A DNA stretch of 64,000 bases from the NCBI GenBank assembly GCA_902582315.1, contig CACHRP010000001.1, positions 124,001 through 188,000 on the forward strand, read 5' to 3'. Shown here piece by piece: positions 50,356 to 58,663 of the stretch. The translations under genes and the position numbers were made by a program. This DNA is from an uncultured Pelagibacteraceae bacterium. GTDB lineage: Bacteria; Pseudomonadota; Alphaproteobacteria; Pelagibacterales; Pelagibacteraceae. The notes below the pieces were generated by a model that worked only from the letters and a program-made list of their open reading frames with translations, had not been told where the DNA came from and did no database searches. Positions within the stretch are counted from its first letter, which is position 1, and every line of letters begins with the position of its first letter.

Positions 50356-51362
50356 TTAGAGATTTTATGTAAATATTGCGCAATATCGCACATCCTATTT
50401 GAAAATCCCCATTCGTTATCATACCAAGCTGAAATTTTACCCATATTTTTTCCTATAGTGTTGGTTAAAGATGCATCAACAATTGCTGAATGCGAATTAT
50501 GGTTAAAATCAACTGATACTAATTTTTCATTAGTAACACACAACACATTTTTTAAATAATTTTTTGAAGCTTTTTCAAAACTAATATTTATTGCATTAGT
50601 CGTGAGATTTTTTTTTGTACAAAAAACTAATTCTACTAAAGAAACATTTGGTGTAGGTACCCTCATTGCAACACCTTCCAGTTTTCCTTTTAGCGATGGA
50701 ATAATTTCTCCAATCGCTTTTGATGCTCCAGTTGAAGTTGGAACTATAGATTGAGATGCTGATCTTGCTCTTCTGGGGTCTTTGTGGGAGTTGTCTAATA
50801 TTCTTTGATCTGTTGTGAATGCGTGAATTGTAGTCATAAAACCTTTTTCAATTAAAAAATTCCTGTTCAATATATCCAATACTGGAGCTAAACAATTTGT
50901 TGTGCATGAGGCTGCAGATATTATTTTATCTTTCTTTGTAATCGATTTTTCATTTACTCCAAAAACAATAGTTTTATCTGCATTTTTGCATGGAGCTGAG
51001 ACAATTACTTTTTTTGCACCATTATTTAAGTGTTTGTAAAGTTTATCTTTAGAATTAAACTTACCAGAACATTCTAAAACATAATCAACATCGTATTTTG
51101 ACCAATTAATATCTTCTATGTTTGTTTCTTGAGAAAAAGATATTTTGTGTTTTCCTATTTTTATAAATTTGTCATCAAACTGAATATTTTCGTTAAATTT
51201 TCCATGAACAGAATCATATTTAAGTAAATTTGAGCTTACTAAAGTATTTGATCTATTATTTATGTGTTTAATTTTTATATCTTTAAGGTTATTTTCAAAT
51301 ACAGTACGAATGATCATTCTTCCAATTCTTCCAAGTCCATTAATTCCAACTTTAATAGTCAT
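50352..51362 (-). CDS. gap: glyceraldehyde-3-phosphate dehydrogenase, type I
   Basis: 336-residue enzyme with GINGLGRIGR (7-16) and catalytic Cys153 in SAASCTTNCLAPV, and FTTDQRILDNSHKDPRRARSA. At the coenzyme-specificity position after the second strand, the usual I-N-D-L is I-N-N-R (residues 35-38 approximately), so the NAD-selecting Asp is missing; use of NADP(H) is possible. It lies 5 bases after tkt and overlaps pgk by 4. Confidence 0.97.
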   Translation of the reverse strand: MTIKVGINGLGRIGRMIIRTVFENNLKDIKIKHINNRSNTLVSSNLLKYDSVHGKFNENIQFDDKFIKIGKHKISFSQETNIEDINWSKYDVDYVLECSGKFNSKDKLYKHLNNGAKKVIVSAPCKNADKTIVFGVNEKSITKKDKIISAASCTTNCLAPVLDILNRNFLIEKGFMTTIHAFTTDQRILDNSHKDPRRARSASQSIVPTSTGASKAIGEIIPSLKGKLEGVAMRVPTPNVSLVELVFCTKKNLTTNAINISFEKASKNYLKNVLCVTNEKLVSVDFNHNSHSAIVDASLTNTIGKNMGKISAWYDNEWGFSNRMCDIAQYLHKISK

Positions 51363-51367
51363 AAATT

Positions 51368-53329
51368 TTAATTTTTTTTAATAATATTTTTCGTTTTATT
51401 TGATATTTCAATAGCTGTTAATTTAAAATCCTTAAAAATATCTTTGTAAGGAGCGCTTTTCCCAAAATTTTCTACACCAAAAGACATTCCATTGTCTCCA
51501 ATAAATTTTGACCAGGTATCTGATCTACCTGCTTCAATAGATATTTTATAATTGGTTTCTCTCAATATTTTATTTTTATAGTTCTCTTTTTGTTTAAAAA
51601 ATATTTCTTGGCACGGTACCGAAATAACTTTGGAATAGATGTTTTGTGTGGCTAATTTATGACTTACTTCTATTGCTAGATTTACCTCTGAACCACTTGC
51701 AAATATGGTCAAATCAATTTTTTCATTTGATCTGTAAACCTCATAAGCTCCTCGAGAACATTTATTTTCATTTTCATAAGATTTTCTTACTTGAGATAAA
51801 TTTTGCCTACTTAGAGCTAAAATACTAGGAGTATCTGAATTCTTCAATGCTAATTCCCAGCACTCAATGGTTTCTGTAGTATCTGCAGGGCGAAAAACAT
51901 TCAGATTTGGTATCGATCTTAATCCAGATAATTGTTCCACAGGCTGATGCGTTGGACCATCTTCTCCAAGTCCAATCGAATCATGGGTCATTACATAAAC
52001 CACATTCAGTTTCATGAGTGCTGAAAGTCTTATTGCTGGTTTACAATAATCACTAAAAATTAAAAAAGTTCCTCCATAGGGAATAAATTTACTGTGTAAG
52101 GATAAGCCATTCATAATACCACACATGGCATGCTCTCTTACTCCATAATGAATATAATTTCCCTTAAAATTATTTTTATTAATTATTTTATGATTTTTTG
52201 TTTTGGTATTATTTGACCCTGCAAGATCAGCAGATCCACCAATTATCATATTTTTCTTCTCATTTAATGCGGTAAGAATTTTTTCTGAAGATTTTCTTGT
52301 TGCTAATGTTTCTATATTTTTAATTGCTTTTTGTTTTTCTTTTTTAAAAATATCAGAAAAATTTGTTGAAAAAGATTTCTCTATCCCACTCTTTTTTTTA
52401 CTATAAATTTTTTTCCATTTTTCCTCTTTTGTTTGGCCTTTTTTTCCAATTTTTCTCCATTCTTCAATGATATTTTTAGGAATTACGAAAGGCTCATGAG
52501 TCCATTTTAATTTTTTTCTGACCAACTTAACCTCATTTTCGCCAAGTGGGCTACCATGTGCTTTTTCACTGCCAGATTTATTAGGTGAACCAAATCCAAT
52601 TTTTGTTTTACAAGATATTACAGTTGGTTTTTTCGCTGTTTGAACTTTTTTTAATGCATTAAATATTTTTTTTTCATTATGACCATCAATTTCAATGAAA
52701 TCCCATCCATATGAATTGAATCTTTTTTTATAATTGTCAGAGACAGTTAAACTTGTTGGTCCATCGATTGAAATGGAATTATTGTCAAATAACATTATTA
52801 AGTTTTTTAGACGCAGATGACCTGCAAGACTTAATGCTTCATGACTAATTCCTTCCATAAGGCATCCATCACCAGCCAATACATAAGTTTTATGATTAAA
52901 TATTTTTTTTCCAAATCTTCCTCTTAATATTTCCTCTCCAACAGCAAATCCAACTGCGTTGGCAATTCCTTGACCCAAAGGTCCTGTAGTTGTTTCAATT
53001 CCAGTCCCAGGATGAAACTCCGGATGACCAGCACAAATAGAGTCCAGCTGTCTAAAATTTTTAATATCTTTAAGATTTATACTCGAATATCCAGTCAGAT
53101 ATAAAAGAGAATAAAGCAACATTGATCCATGTCCAGCTGACAAAACGAATCTGTCTCTGTTTATCCATTCTGGATTTCTTGGATTAAAATTTAGAAAATT
53201 TTTAAAAAGCACAGTTGCAACATCTGCCATACCCATTGGCATTCCAGGGTGGCCAGAATTTGCTTTTTCTACTGCGTCAATAGATAAAAATCTGACAGCA
53301 TTAGATAAATCTTTATGTAGTTTACTCAA
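51368..53329 (-). CDS. tkt: transketolase
   Basis: Thiamine-diphosphate enzyme of 653 residues that moves two-carbon units among sugar phosphates. The ThDP motif is GDGCLMEGISHEALSLAGH (about 153-171), with AGHGSMLLYSLLYLTGY at the N-terminus (about 65-81), GPLGQGIANAVG, and in the Pyr domain THDSIGLGEDGPTHQPVEQ. It is the first gene of the minus-strand run, starting at TTG. Its coenzyme depends on the thiamine pathway that thiE, four genes downstream, serves. Confidence 0.97.
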   Translation of the reverse strand: MSKLHKDLSNAVRFLSIDAVEKANSGHPGMPMGMADVATVLFKNFLNFNPRNPEWINRDRFVLSAGHGSMLLYSLLYLTGYSSINLKDIKNFRQLDSICAGHPEFHPGTGIETTTGPLGQGIANAVGFAVGEEILRGRFGKKIFNHKTYVLAGDGCLMEGISHEALSLAGHLRLKNLIMLFDNNSISIDGPTSLTVSDNYKKRFNSYGWDFIEIDGHNEKKIFNALKKVQTAKKPTVISCKTKIGFGSPNKSGSEKAHGSPLGENEVKLVRKKLKWTHEPFVIPKNIIEEWRKIGKKGQTKEEKWKKIYSKKKSGIEKSFSTNFSDIFKKEKQKAIKNIETLATRKSSEKILTALNEKKNMIIGGSADLAGSNNTKTKNHKIINKNNFKGNYIHYGVREHAMCGIMNGLSLHSKFIPYGGTFLIFSDYCKPAIRLSALMKLNVVYVMTHDSIGLGEDGPTHQPVEQLSGLRSIPNLNVFRPADTTETIECWELALKNSDTPSILALSRQNLSQVRKSYENENKCSRGAYEVYRSNEKIDLTIFASGSEVNLAIEVSHKLATQNIYSKVISVPCQEIFFKQKENYKNKILRETNYKISIEAGRSDTWSKFIGDNGMSFGVENFGKSAPYKDIFKDFKLTAIEISNKTKNIIKKN

Positions 53330-53342
53330 TTATTATCCTATC

Positions 53343-53371
53343 TAGACTAAGAAGATTCAATTTAATATTAT
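53343..53371 (+). promoter_or_regulatory. candidate promoter for the zapA gene pair
   Basis: TAGACT (53343-53348), 17 bases, TATTAT (53366-53371). The start would be near 53378, only about 6 bases before the first ATG, and no ribosome site is visible, so the transcript may be effectively leaderless. Confidence 0.4.
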
Positions 53372-53383
53372 ATTAATATATAT

Positions 53384-53698
53384 ATGAAAACTTTCAGTGA
53401 AAAAGAAAAAAAATTAAACACATCACTTCAAAAGTTAAAAGATTTAAATTTAATAAATCCTTCTCAAAACAAACAAACTGAGTATTTGAAAGAGCAAAAA
53501 AATCAATTAGAAATTGAAAAGAACCAACTTGAAACTAAGTATAAATCGTTAATGGAAAACTATCAGAAATTGAAAGATCGACTTAAAAGACAAGATTTAG
53601 AACAAAAAAATAAGGAAATTATGTTCAATGAAAAAATAGATGAATTAAATCAAGAAACAGATATTTTAATGGAAGAAATAGATAAATGGCAAACGTAA
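53384..53698 (+). CDS. coiled-coil protein, DUF4164-like, upstream of zapA
   Basis: 104-residue, highly charged protein with an almost continuous predicted coiled coil (about 30-100): EIEKNQLETKYKSLMENYQ and KEIMFNEKIDELNQETDILM. No membrane helix or enzyme motif. Alphaproteobacteria carry a DUF4164 coiled-coil gene between tkt and zapA, and this fits by position and form. It overlaps zapA by 13 bases. A ZapB-like partner role at the Z ring is possible but only inferred. Confidence 0.75.
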   Translation: MKTFSEKEKKLNTSLQKLKDLNLINPSQNKQTEYLKEQKNQLEIEKNQLETKYKSLMENYQKLKDRLKRQDLEQKNKEIMFNEKIDELNQETDILMEEIDKWQT

Positions 53699-54132
53699 AT
53701 ATAAAATTTAACGGCAAAGAATTTTTGTTATCTTGTGACGATGGACAAGAAGATCATTTAGAAGAACTTTCCATTCATTTAAATAAAAAGTTCGAAAGTT
53801 TGAAAAGTGACCTCGGGAATATTGGTGAGAACAAACTTCTACTAATTACATCAATAAAGATTATGGATGAGTATTTTGAAACAAAAAAAAAAATTGATGA
53901 AAAAAAAAATGAACTTAAAAAGTTAAAAGAAAAATTTTTAGAAATTAAAAAGCTTGTGTATGCCTACAAAGATGACAAAGAGGAAGAAATAAAAAGTCTA
54001 TTAAATAATCATCAAGACCTTAAATCTGAAATAGATAAAACAAAATTGGATTATGAAAAAATTTTAGACGAAGCAACTTCAGAAATTGATAGGTTTATAG
54101 AAAAAGTTAATCAAGATAATTCAGTTCAATAA
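53686..54132 (+). CDS. zapA: cell division protein ZapA
   Basis: 148-residue FtsZ-bundling protein. The N-terminal globular part has VNIKFNGKEFLLSCDDGQED (about 3-22) and LNKKFESLKSDLG, as in alphaproteobacterial ZapA. A long coiled coil fills the C-terminal half, longer than the usual 110 residues. It follows the coiled-coil gene and precedes the 5-FTHF cyclo-ligase gene by only 3 bases; in other bacteria 6S RNA lies there, but there is no room for it here. Confidence 0.87.
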   Translation: MANVNIKFNGKEFLLSCDDGQEDHLEELSIHLNKKFESLKSDLGNIGENKLLLITSIKIMDEYFETKKKIDEKKNELKKLKEKFLEIKKLVYAYKDDKEEEIKSLLNNHQDLKSEIDKTKLDYEKILDEATSEIDRFIEKVNQDNSVQ

Positions 54133-54135
54133 TCT

Positions 54136-54678
54136 GTGTTGAAAAATCATATTAGAAAAAAAATAATAAAAATAAGGGAGATACAAAATAAAAATAATTT
54201 ACAAGTCAAAACAAATTTTTTTAAAGAAATTTTAAAAAAAAAAAAATTACAAAATAAAATAGTTGGCAGTTATTTTCCTATAAATTTTGAAGCAGATACA
54301 CTTCAAGCTATGAAAATTTTTAAGCAAAAAGGTTTTAAAATAAGTTTGCCTGTAATTGGTTCAAAATTTGATATGAATTTTTACTTTTGGAATTTAAATG
54401 ATCCTCTCCATGTGAATAGATATGGTATACCAGAGCCAAAATCTAAAATAAAAGTAATTCCAAGTATTTTACTAATTCCAATGGTAGCCTTCGATAAAAA
54501 ATTAAATCGATTAGGATATGGAGGAGGCTATTATGATAGATTTTTAAAGAAATATGAAAAAAAAAATATCATTAAAATTGGTTTAGCAATTTCTTGCCAA
54601 GAAGTAAAAAAACTTCCATTAAATAGTTTCGATAAAAAGATGGACTTTGTATTAACAGAAAAAAAACTTTATAAATGA
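54136..54678 (+). CDS. 5-formyltetrahydrofolate cyclo-ligase
   Basis: 180-residue enzyme turning 5-formyl-THF into 5,10-methenyl-THF. The signature LGYGGGYYDRFLKKYE (about 131-146) and the phosphate/folate-binding SLPVIGSKFDMNFYFW (about 68-83) are clear. It starts at GTG (54136) or the adjacent TTG, behind zapA, as in enterobacterial zapA-fau. An in-frame run of 13 A (54234-54246) near the N-terminus equals in length the run that breaks midA, yet this frame stays open. Confidence 0.92.
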   Translation: MLKNHIRKKIIKIREIQNKNNLQVKTNFFKEILKKKKLQNKIVGSYFPINFEADTLQAMKIFKQKGFKISLPVIGSKFDMNFYFWNLNDPLHVNRYGIPEPKSKIKVIPSILLIPMVAFDKKLNRLGYGGGYYDRFLKKYEKKNIIKIGLAISCQEVKKLPLNSFDKKMDFVLTEKKLYK

Positions 54679-55481
54679 GAGTATTGTTTTTAGGTGATAT
54701 AGTCGGTAACCCAGGCAGATATGCTATAGAGCAAAATTTAAAAGATCAAATTGTAAAAAATGATATAGCATTTGTTATCGCGAATGGTGAAAATGCCGCT
54801 TTTGAAGGCGTTGGCATCACGAAAAGTATTTCAGAAAAGCTGTTTAATTCTGGTATTGATGTGATTACCACTGGTAATCATGTTTGGGACCAAAAAGAAA
54901 CAGCGGACTACATCAATACAGAGAATAGATTATTAAGACCATTAAACTTAATTAAACCCTCTCCTGGAAATGGTTTTGAAGTTTACAACTCTAAAAATGG
55001 TTTTAAAGTTGGGGTGTTAAACCTTATGGGAAACGTTTTTATGAAAAAATGTGACGATGTATTTAATGTTGCAAAAGATTTTTTGTTAAAAAAAAAATTG
55101 AAAAGAGATTACGATTTTTTATTTGTTGATTTTCATGGGGAGATCACAAGTGAAAAAACAGCAATGGGCCACTTCTTTGATGGCAAAGCAACATTGGTAG
55201 TTGGAACGCATACACATATACCAACAAACGACGCTAGAATACTAAATTCCGGTACAGCCTACCAAACAGATGCGGGAATGTGTGGTGACTATAATTCTGT
55301 AATTGGAATGAACAAAGAAAATTCTCTTAAAAGATTTTTTAAAGAAGATTCAAAAAAACATTTTCCAGCAGAAGGTATAGCCAGTTTGTCAGGTGTTATT
55401 GTTGATTGCGACAAAGAAACAGGTTTAGCTAAAAATGTTGAAAGTTTTATTCATGGAGGTGATTTAAAAAATACTCATTAA
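54675..55481 (+). CDS. YmdB-like metallophosphoesterase (TIGR00282)
   Basis: 268-residue cytoplasmic phosphodiesterase. The metal-binding residues are readable: Asp8 in FLGDIVGNPGR, Asn/Glu in ANGENAAFEG (about 36-45), the catalytic GNHVWDQKE (about 67-75), DFHGEITSEK and VGTHTHIPTNDARIL. YmdB of Bacillus cleaves cyclic nucleotides and affects biofilm; the alphaproteobacterial substrate is not known. It overlaps the cyclo-ligase by 4 bases and precedes yebC. Confidence 0.9.
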   Translation: MRVLFLGDIVGNPGRYAIEQNLKDQIVKNDIAFVIANGENAAFEGVGITKSISEKLFNSGIDVITTGNHVWDQKETADYINTENRLLRPLNLIKPSPGNGFEVYNSKNGFKVGVLNLMGNVFMKKCDDVFNVAKDFLLKKKLKRDYDFLFVDFHGEITSEKTAMGHFFDGKATLVVGTHTHIPTNDARILNSGTAYQTDAGMCGDYNSVIGMNKENSLKRFFKEDSKKHFPAEGIASLSGVIVDCDKETGLAKNVESFIHGGDLKNTH

Positions 55482-55486
55482 GTAAC

Positions 55487-56212
55487 ATGGCAGGACATTC
55501 ACATTGGGCAGGAATTAAACATAAAAAAGGAAGAGCAGACAAACAAAGATCAAAAATTTTTTCAAAACTCTCAAAAGAAATTACAGTAGCAGCAAAGTTA
55601 GGTGATAAAGATCCTGATATGAACCCTAGATTAAGGTCAGCAATTCAAGCAGCTAGAGCTGCTAACATGCCAAAAGACAATATAGAGAGAGCAATCGATA
55701 AATCTTCAGGAAATTCGGGTTCAATATTAGAAAATATCCGATATGAGGGGTTTGGTCCTGAAAAAATAGCTGTTATCGTTGAAGCTCTTACTGATAATAA
55801 AAATAGAACTGCCTCTCAACTAAGAACCATTTTTAATAAGAATGGAGGTAATCTTGGATCGAGTGGTTCTGCATCACACAATTTTAATCAAGTAGGAGTA
55901 ATTAGGATAGACAAAATCGAGATTGAGGATGATAGAATTTTAGAATTAGCAATAGAGGCTGGAGCAACAGAATGTTTTAGTTATGAAGATTTTCACGAAA
56001 TACATTGTGACAAAAAGAGTATTTATAGTGTAAAAAAAAAAATAGAGGAAAGCATAGAAAATTTTATCTCAACTGAAATTGAATGGATACCAAATAATAA
56101 AGTTGTGATAAGTAAAGATAATTTAGAGTTAGCTAATAGTTTTTTGGAAGATCTAGATAATAACGATGATGTGCAAAATATTTATACAAACCTAAACTTG
56201 GAGAACAGATAA
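55487..56212 (+). CDS. yebC: YebC/PmpR-family regulatory protein
   Basis: 241-residue YebC protein. The start AGHSHWAGIKHKKGRADKQR (2-21) followed by SKIFSKLSKEI is the family hallmark, with ARAANMPKDNIERAI (about 61-75). Members have been called DNA-binding regulators and, for one branch, translation factors that relieve stalling; which applies is open. The stop codon shares a base with the ruvC-like start, keeping the alphaproteobacterial yebC-ruvC order. Confidence 0.95.
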   Translation: MAGHSHWAGIKHKKGRADKQRSKIFSKLSKEITVAAKLGDKDPDMNPRLRSAIQAARAANMPKDNIERAIDKSSGNSGSILENIRYEGFGPEKIAVIVEALTDNKNRTASQLRTIFNKNGGNLGSSGSASHNFNQVGVIRIDKIEIEDDRILELAIEAGATECFSYEDFHEIHCDKKSIYSVKKKIEESIENFISTEIEWIPNNKVVISKDNLELANSFLEDLDNNDDVQNIYTNLNLENR

Positions 56213-56703
56213 TGTTGATAATAGGAATTGACCCAGGAATTTCAGGAGCTCTTTGCTTTATGGAACAAGGTAGAATTATAGATGTTATTGATATGCCGAG
56301 CATGGCCGACGGAAAAAAAAATAAGAAACAAGTTAATGGGTCTCAAGTTTTTAACGAAATTTCTAGATATTTAAAAGATAACAAACCCGAGAATGTCAAA
56401 GTTATTATAGAACATGTTACGGCAATGCCAGGCCAAGGTGTTACCAGTATGTTTAATTTTGGTCAATCATTTGGTATTCTAAAAGGGGTATGTTCAGCAA
56501 TGAATTTATCTATGCATTTTGTTAGACCAGCAAAGTGGAAAAAACACTTTAATTTGATAAATGCATCAAAAGACGCAAGCAGAACAAAGGCAATTGAAAT
56601 TTTTCCTTATTTTTCAATAAATTTATCAAAAAAAAAAGATGCAAACAAAGCTGACGCAATACTAATTGCAAGCTATTTTGACGAAACTTTTATTAAAAAT
56701 TAA
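56212..56703 (+). CDS. RuvC-like Holliday junction resolvase, phage type
   Basis: 163-residue RNase H-fold nuclease. Candidate catalytic acids are Asp7 in IGIDPGISGA, Glu67 in IIEHVTAMPGQGV and Asp143/Asp148 in DANKADAILIAS. The stretch FVRPAKWKKHF and KDASRTKAIEIFP is typical of the RuvC-like resolvases of phages, not cellular RuvC, which starts with LGIDPGxxxTGWG. It sits in the position of cellular ruvC (after yebC), but ruvA and ruvB, which usually follow, are missing; tolQ comes next. Confidence 0.82.
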   Translation: MLIIGIDPGISGALCFMEQGRIIDVIDMPSMADGKKNKKQVNGSQVFNEISRYLKDNKPENVKVIIEHVTAMPGQGVTSMFNFGQSFGILKGVCSAMNLSMHFVRPAKWKKHFNLINASKDASRTKAIEIFPYFSINLSKKKDANKADAILIASYFDETFIKN

Positions 56704-56757
56704 GCGTTTTTTAGTATTAGACAAATTGATGACACAATTAAGTGTGAAAGATTTTTA

Positions 56758-57432
56758 ATGGAAGCTGATATATCTTCACAAGCAGTTGGATTGGCAACTA
56801 ACACAGACTTTTCACTGGTGCAGTTGTTTTTAAGAGCTGATATTATTGTAAAATCTGTAATGATACTGTTGATTGCATGCTCTATTTATTCATGGGCAGT
56901 AATTATAGAGAAAATAAGATTATTTAAAAAAATAAATATCTCTACTGAGGAATTCCAAGATAAATTTTGGAAATCAAAATCAGCTGAAACATTTTATAAC
57001 AACATTCCAAAAAATATAGATGATCCTTTAGCGCAAATATTCAGGGCATCAATGGAGTCCGCATTAAAAACAAGATCCAAATCACAACTTAATGAAAGAC
57101 TTTCAAATATGCTTCAAATAAATATTGAAAAGCAAATGGAGAAAATTGAAAAAAGTTATACTTTTCTTGCTACAGTAGGTTCTACAGCTCCATTCATTGG
57201 ATTATTTGGTACAGTCTGGGGTATTATGAATTCTTTTCAATCCATTGCTATTTCAAGAAATACAAGTCTAGCAATTGTTGCACCAGGTATCGCTGAGGCG
57301 TTATTCGCAACTGCGTTAGGTCTTTTAGCTGCAATACCTGCTGTAGTTGCTTACAATAAATTTAGCAATGACTCTAAGAAATATCTACAAAAATTAGAGA
57401 ACTTTTCAAAAAGATTTTTATCAATAATTTAA
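56758..57432 (+). CDS. tolQ: Tol-Pal system proton channel subunit TolQ
   Basis: 224-residue inner-membrane protein with three membrane helices (about 30-47, 140-165, 180-205). The ExbB/TolQ signature STAPFIGLFGTVWGIMNSF (about 142-160) and APGIAEALFATALGLLAAIPAV (about 178-199) are clear. With TolR it converts proton-motive force to movement of TolA, which helps constrict the outer membrane in division. First gene of the tolQRAB-pal unit, starting 54 bases after the resolvase gene. Confidence 0.97.
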   Translation: MEADISSQAVGLATNTDFSLVQLFLRADIIVKSVMILLIACSIYSWAVIIEKIRLFKKINISTEEFQDKFWKSKSAETFYNNIPKNIDDPLAQIFRASMESALKTRSKSQLNERLSNMLQINIEKQMEKIEKSYTFLATVGSTAPFIGLFGTVWGIMNSFQSIAISRNTSLAIVAPGIAEALFATALGLLAAIPAVVAYNKFSNDSKKYLQKLENFSKRFLSII

Positions 57433-57433
57433 A

Positions 57434-57850
57434 ATGGCTTTTAAATTCAAAAGGTCTTCAAGAGAACCAATGAGTGAAATCAATGTAACACCTTTTGTTG
57501 ACGTAATGTTAGTGCTTTTGATCATATTTATGGTAACTGCACCTTTATTAACAGTGGGTGTGCAAGTTGATTTACCTGAAAGTTCAGCAGACTCTCTTCC
57601 AGAGGAACAAGAACCATTGACCCTGACGATAAATTCTAAAGGCGAGATATTTATTCAAGAGTCAAAAGTTGAATTTGATAAGATCATAGCAAAAATTTTA
57701 GCAGTTTCAAAAAATAGAACTGATACTAGAATTTATGTAAGAGGCGATCAATCTATTAACTATGGTAGAGTTTTAGAAGTAATGGGCATGTTATCTGGCT
57801 CAGGATTTACTAAGGTAGCTTTAATATCTGAGCCTTATAAGGAAAGGTAG
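57434..57850 (+). CDS. tolR: Tol-Pal system protein TolR
   Basis: 138-residue bitopic inner-membrane protein. The N-terminal helix with the ion-pathway Asp is INVTPFVDVMLVLLIIFMVT (about 16-35, Asp23), and the periplasmic domain has LTLTINSKGEIFI and VRGDQSINYGRVLEVM. It begins one base after tolQ ends. Confidence 0.97.
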   Translation: MAFKFKRSSREPMSEINVTPFVDVMLVLLIIFMVTAPLLTVGVQVDLPESSADSLPEEQEPLTLTINSKGEIFIQESKVEFDKIIAKILAVSKNRTDTRIYVRGDQSINYGRVLEVMGMLSGSGFTKVALISEPYKER

Positions 57851-57853
57851 CAA

Positions 57854-58663
57854 TTGAGTAAAAATATTCTAATTTCATCTTTGCTGCATTTTTTTTTAAT
57901 TTTCATAACCGCAGTAAGTCTTCCGTTTTTAGCAAAGAAACCGATAGATTTACCTCCTATTATCTCTGTTGAATTAATCCAAATAGCAGAAAAAACCAAT
58001 ATTCCATTTGCTCCAAAGGCAAAAAAAATAATAGACGAGGTTAAGAAAAAAGAAGAAAAGATTACATCTGAGCAAGCTCCACCCAAGAAGGTGAAAAAAG
58101 AAAAACCAGACGCGGTTCCTTTACCGAATGATAATTTAGAAAAAGTAAAAAAAATAGAGGAAAAAAAGCAAAATCCAGAAAAAATTGAGGACGAGATCAA
58201 GCAGGTCTCTGAATTTGAAAAAGATGAATTATTTGATCCAGATAGTATTGCAGCGTTGATTGATAAATCAAAAGAGGAAACTGCAGAAACACAAAAAAAA
58301 AATAATAAAATTACCCAGTCTCAAGACAAAAATGTGGATAGTATTAGCCTCACTTTGAGTGAAGAAGATGCTCTAAAAGCCCAAATATTTAGTTGCTGGA
58401 GCATTCCTTTAGGACTACCATATAATGAAAATTTATTAGTAAAAATTAAACTTGAATTAAAACCTGATGGCACTGTTGTAAAGTCTGAAATTTTAGATCA
58501 CGCAAGAATGAATAAACCAGGTCAGGGATTTTATAAAGTTTTGGCAGAAAGTGCTTTAAGAGCTGTTAAATTATGCCAGCCTTTGCGGGTGCCCGCAAAA
58601 GGTTATGAAAGATGGAAAAACTTACAATTAAATTTTGATGCGAGGGAAATGTTAGAGGGATGA
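57854..58663 (+). CDS. tolA: TolA-like periplasm-spanning protein
   Basis: 269-residue protein, starting at TTG. One membrane helix near the N-terminus (about 5-25), then a Lys/Glu/Pro-rich domain (about 45-150) that spans the periplasm, and a C-terminal TonB/TolA-like domain with [20 protein letters not shown] (about 182-201) and [16 protein letters not shown]. Sequence identity in the family is low, but position between tolR and tolB settles it. The 4-base overlap with tolB is typical. Confidence 0.92.
   Translation: MSKNILISSLLHFFLIFITAVSLPFLAKKPIDLPPIISVELIQIAEKTNIPFAPKAKKIIDEVKKKEEKITSEQAPPKKVKKEKPDAVPLPNDNLEKVKKIEEKKQNPEKIEDEIKQVSEFEKDELFDPDSIAALIDKSKEETAETQKKNNKITQSQDKNVDSISLTLSEEDALKAQIFSCWSIPLGLPYNENLLVKIKLELKPDGTVVKSEILDHARMNKPGQGFYKVLAESALRAVKLCQPLRVPAKGYERWKNLQLNFDAREMLEG

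Noticed and set aside
54130..54138. 6S RNA (ssrS) between zapA and the cyclo-ligase gene
   Set aside because: It is found there in enterobacteria, but only 3 bases separate the genes here.
57835..58200. 121-codon minus-strand open frame over tolA
   Set aside because: Shadow of the Lys/Glu/Pro-rich part of tolA; low-complexity Phe/Ser product.
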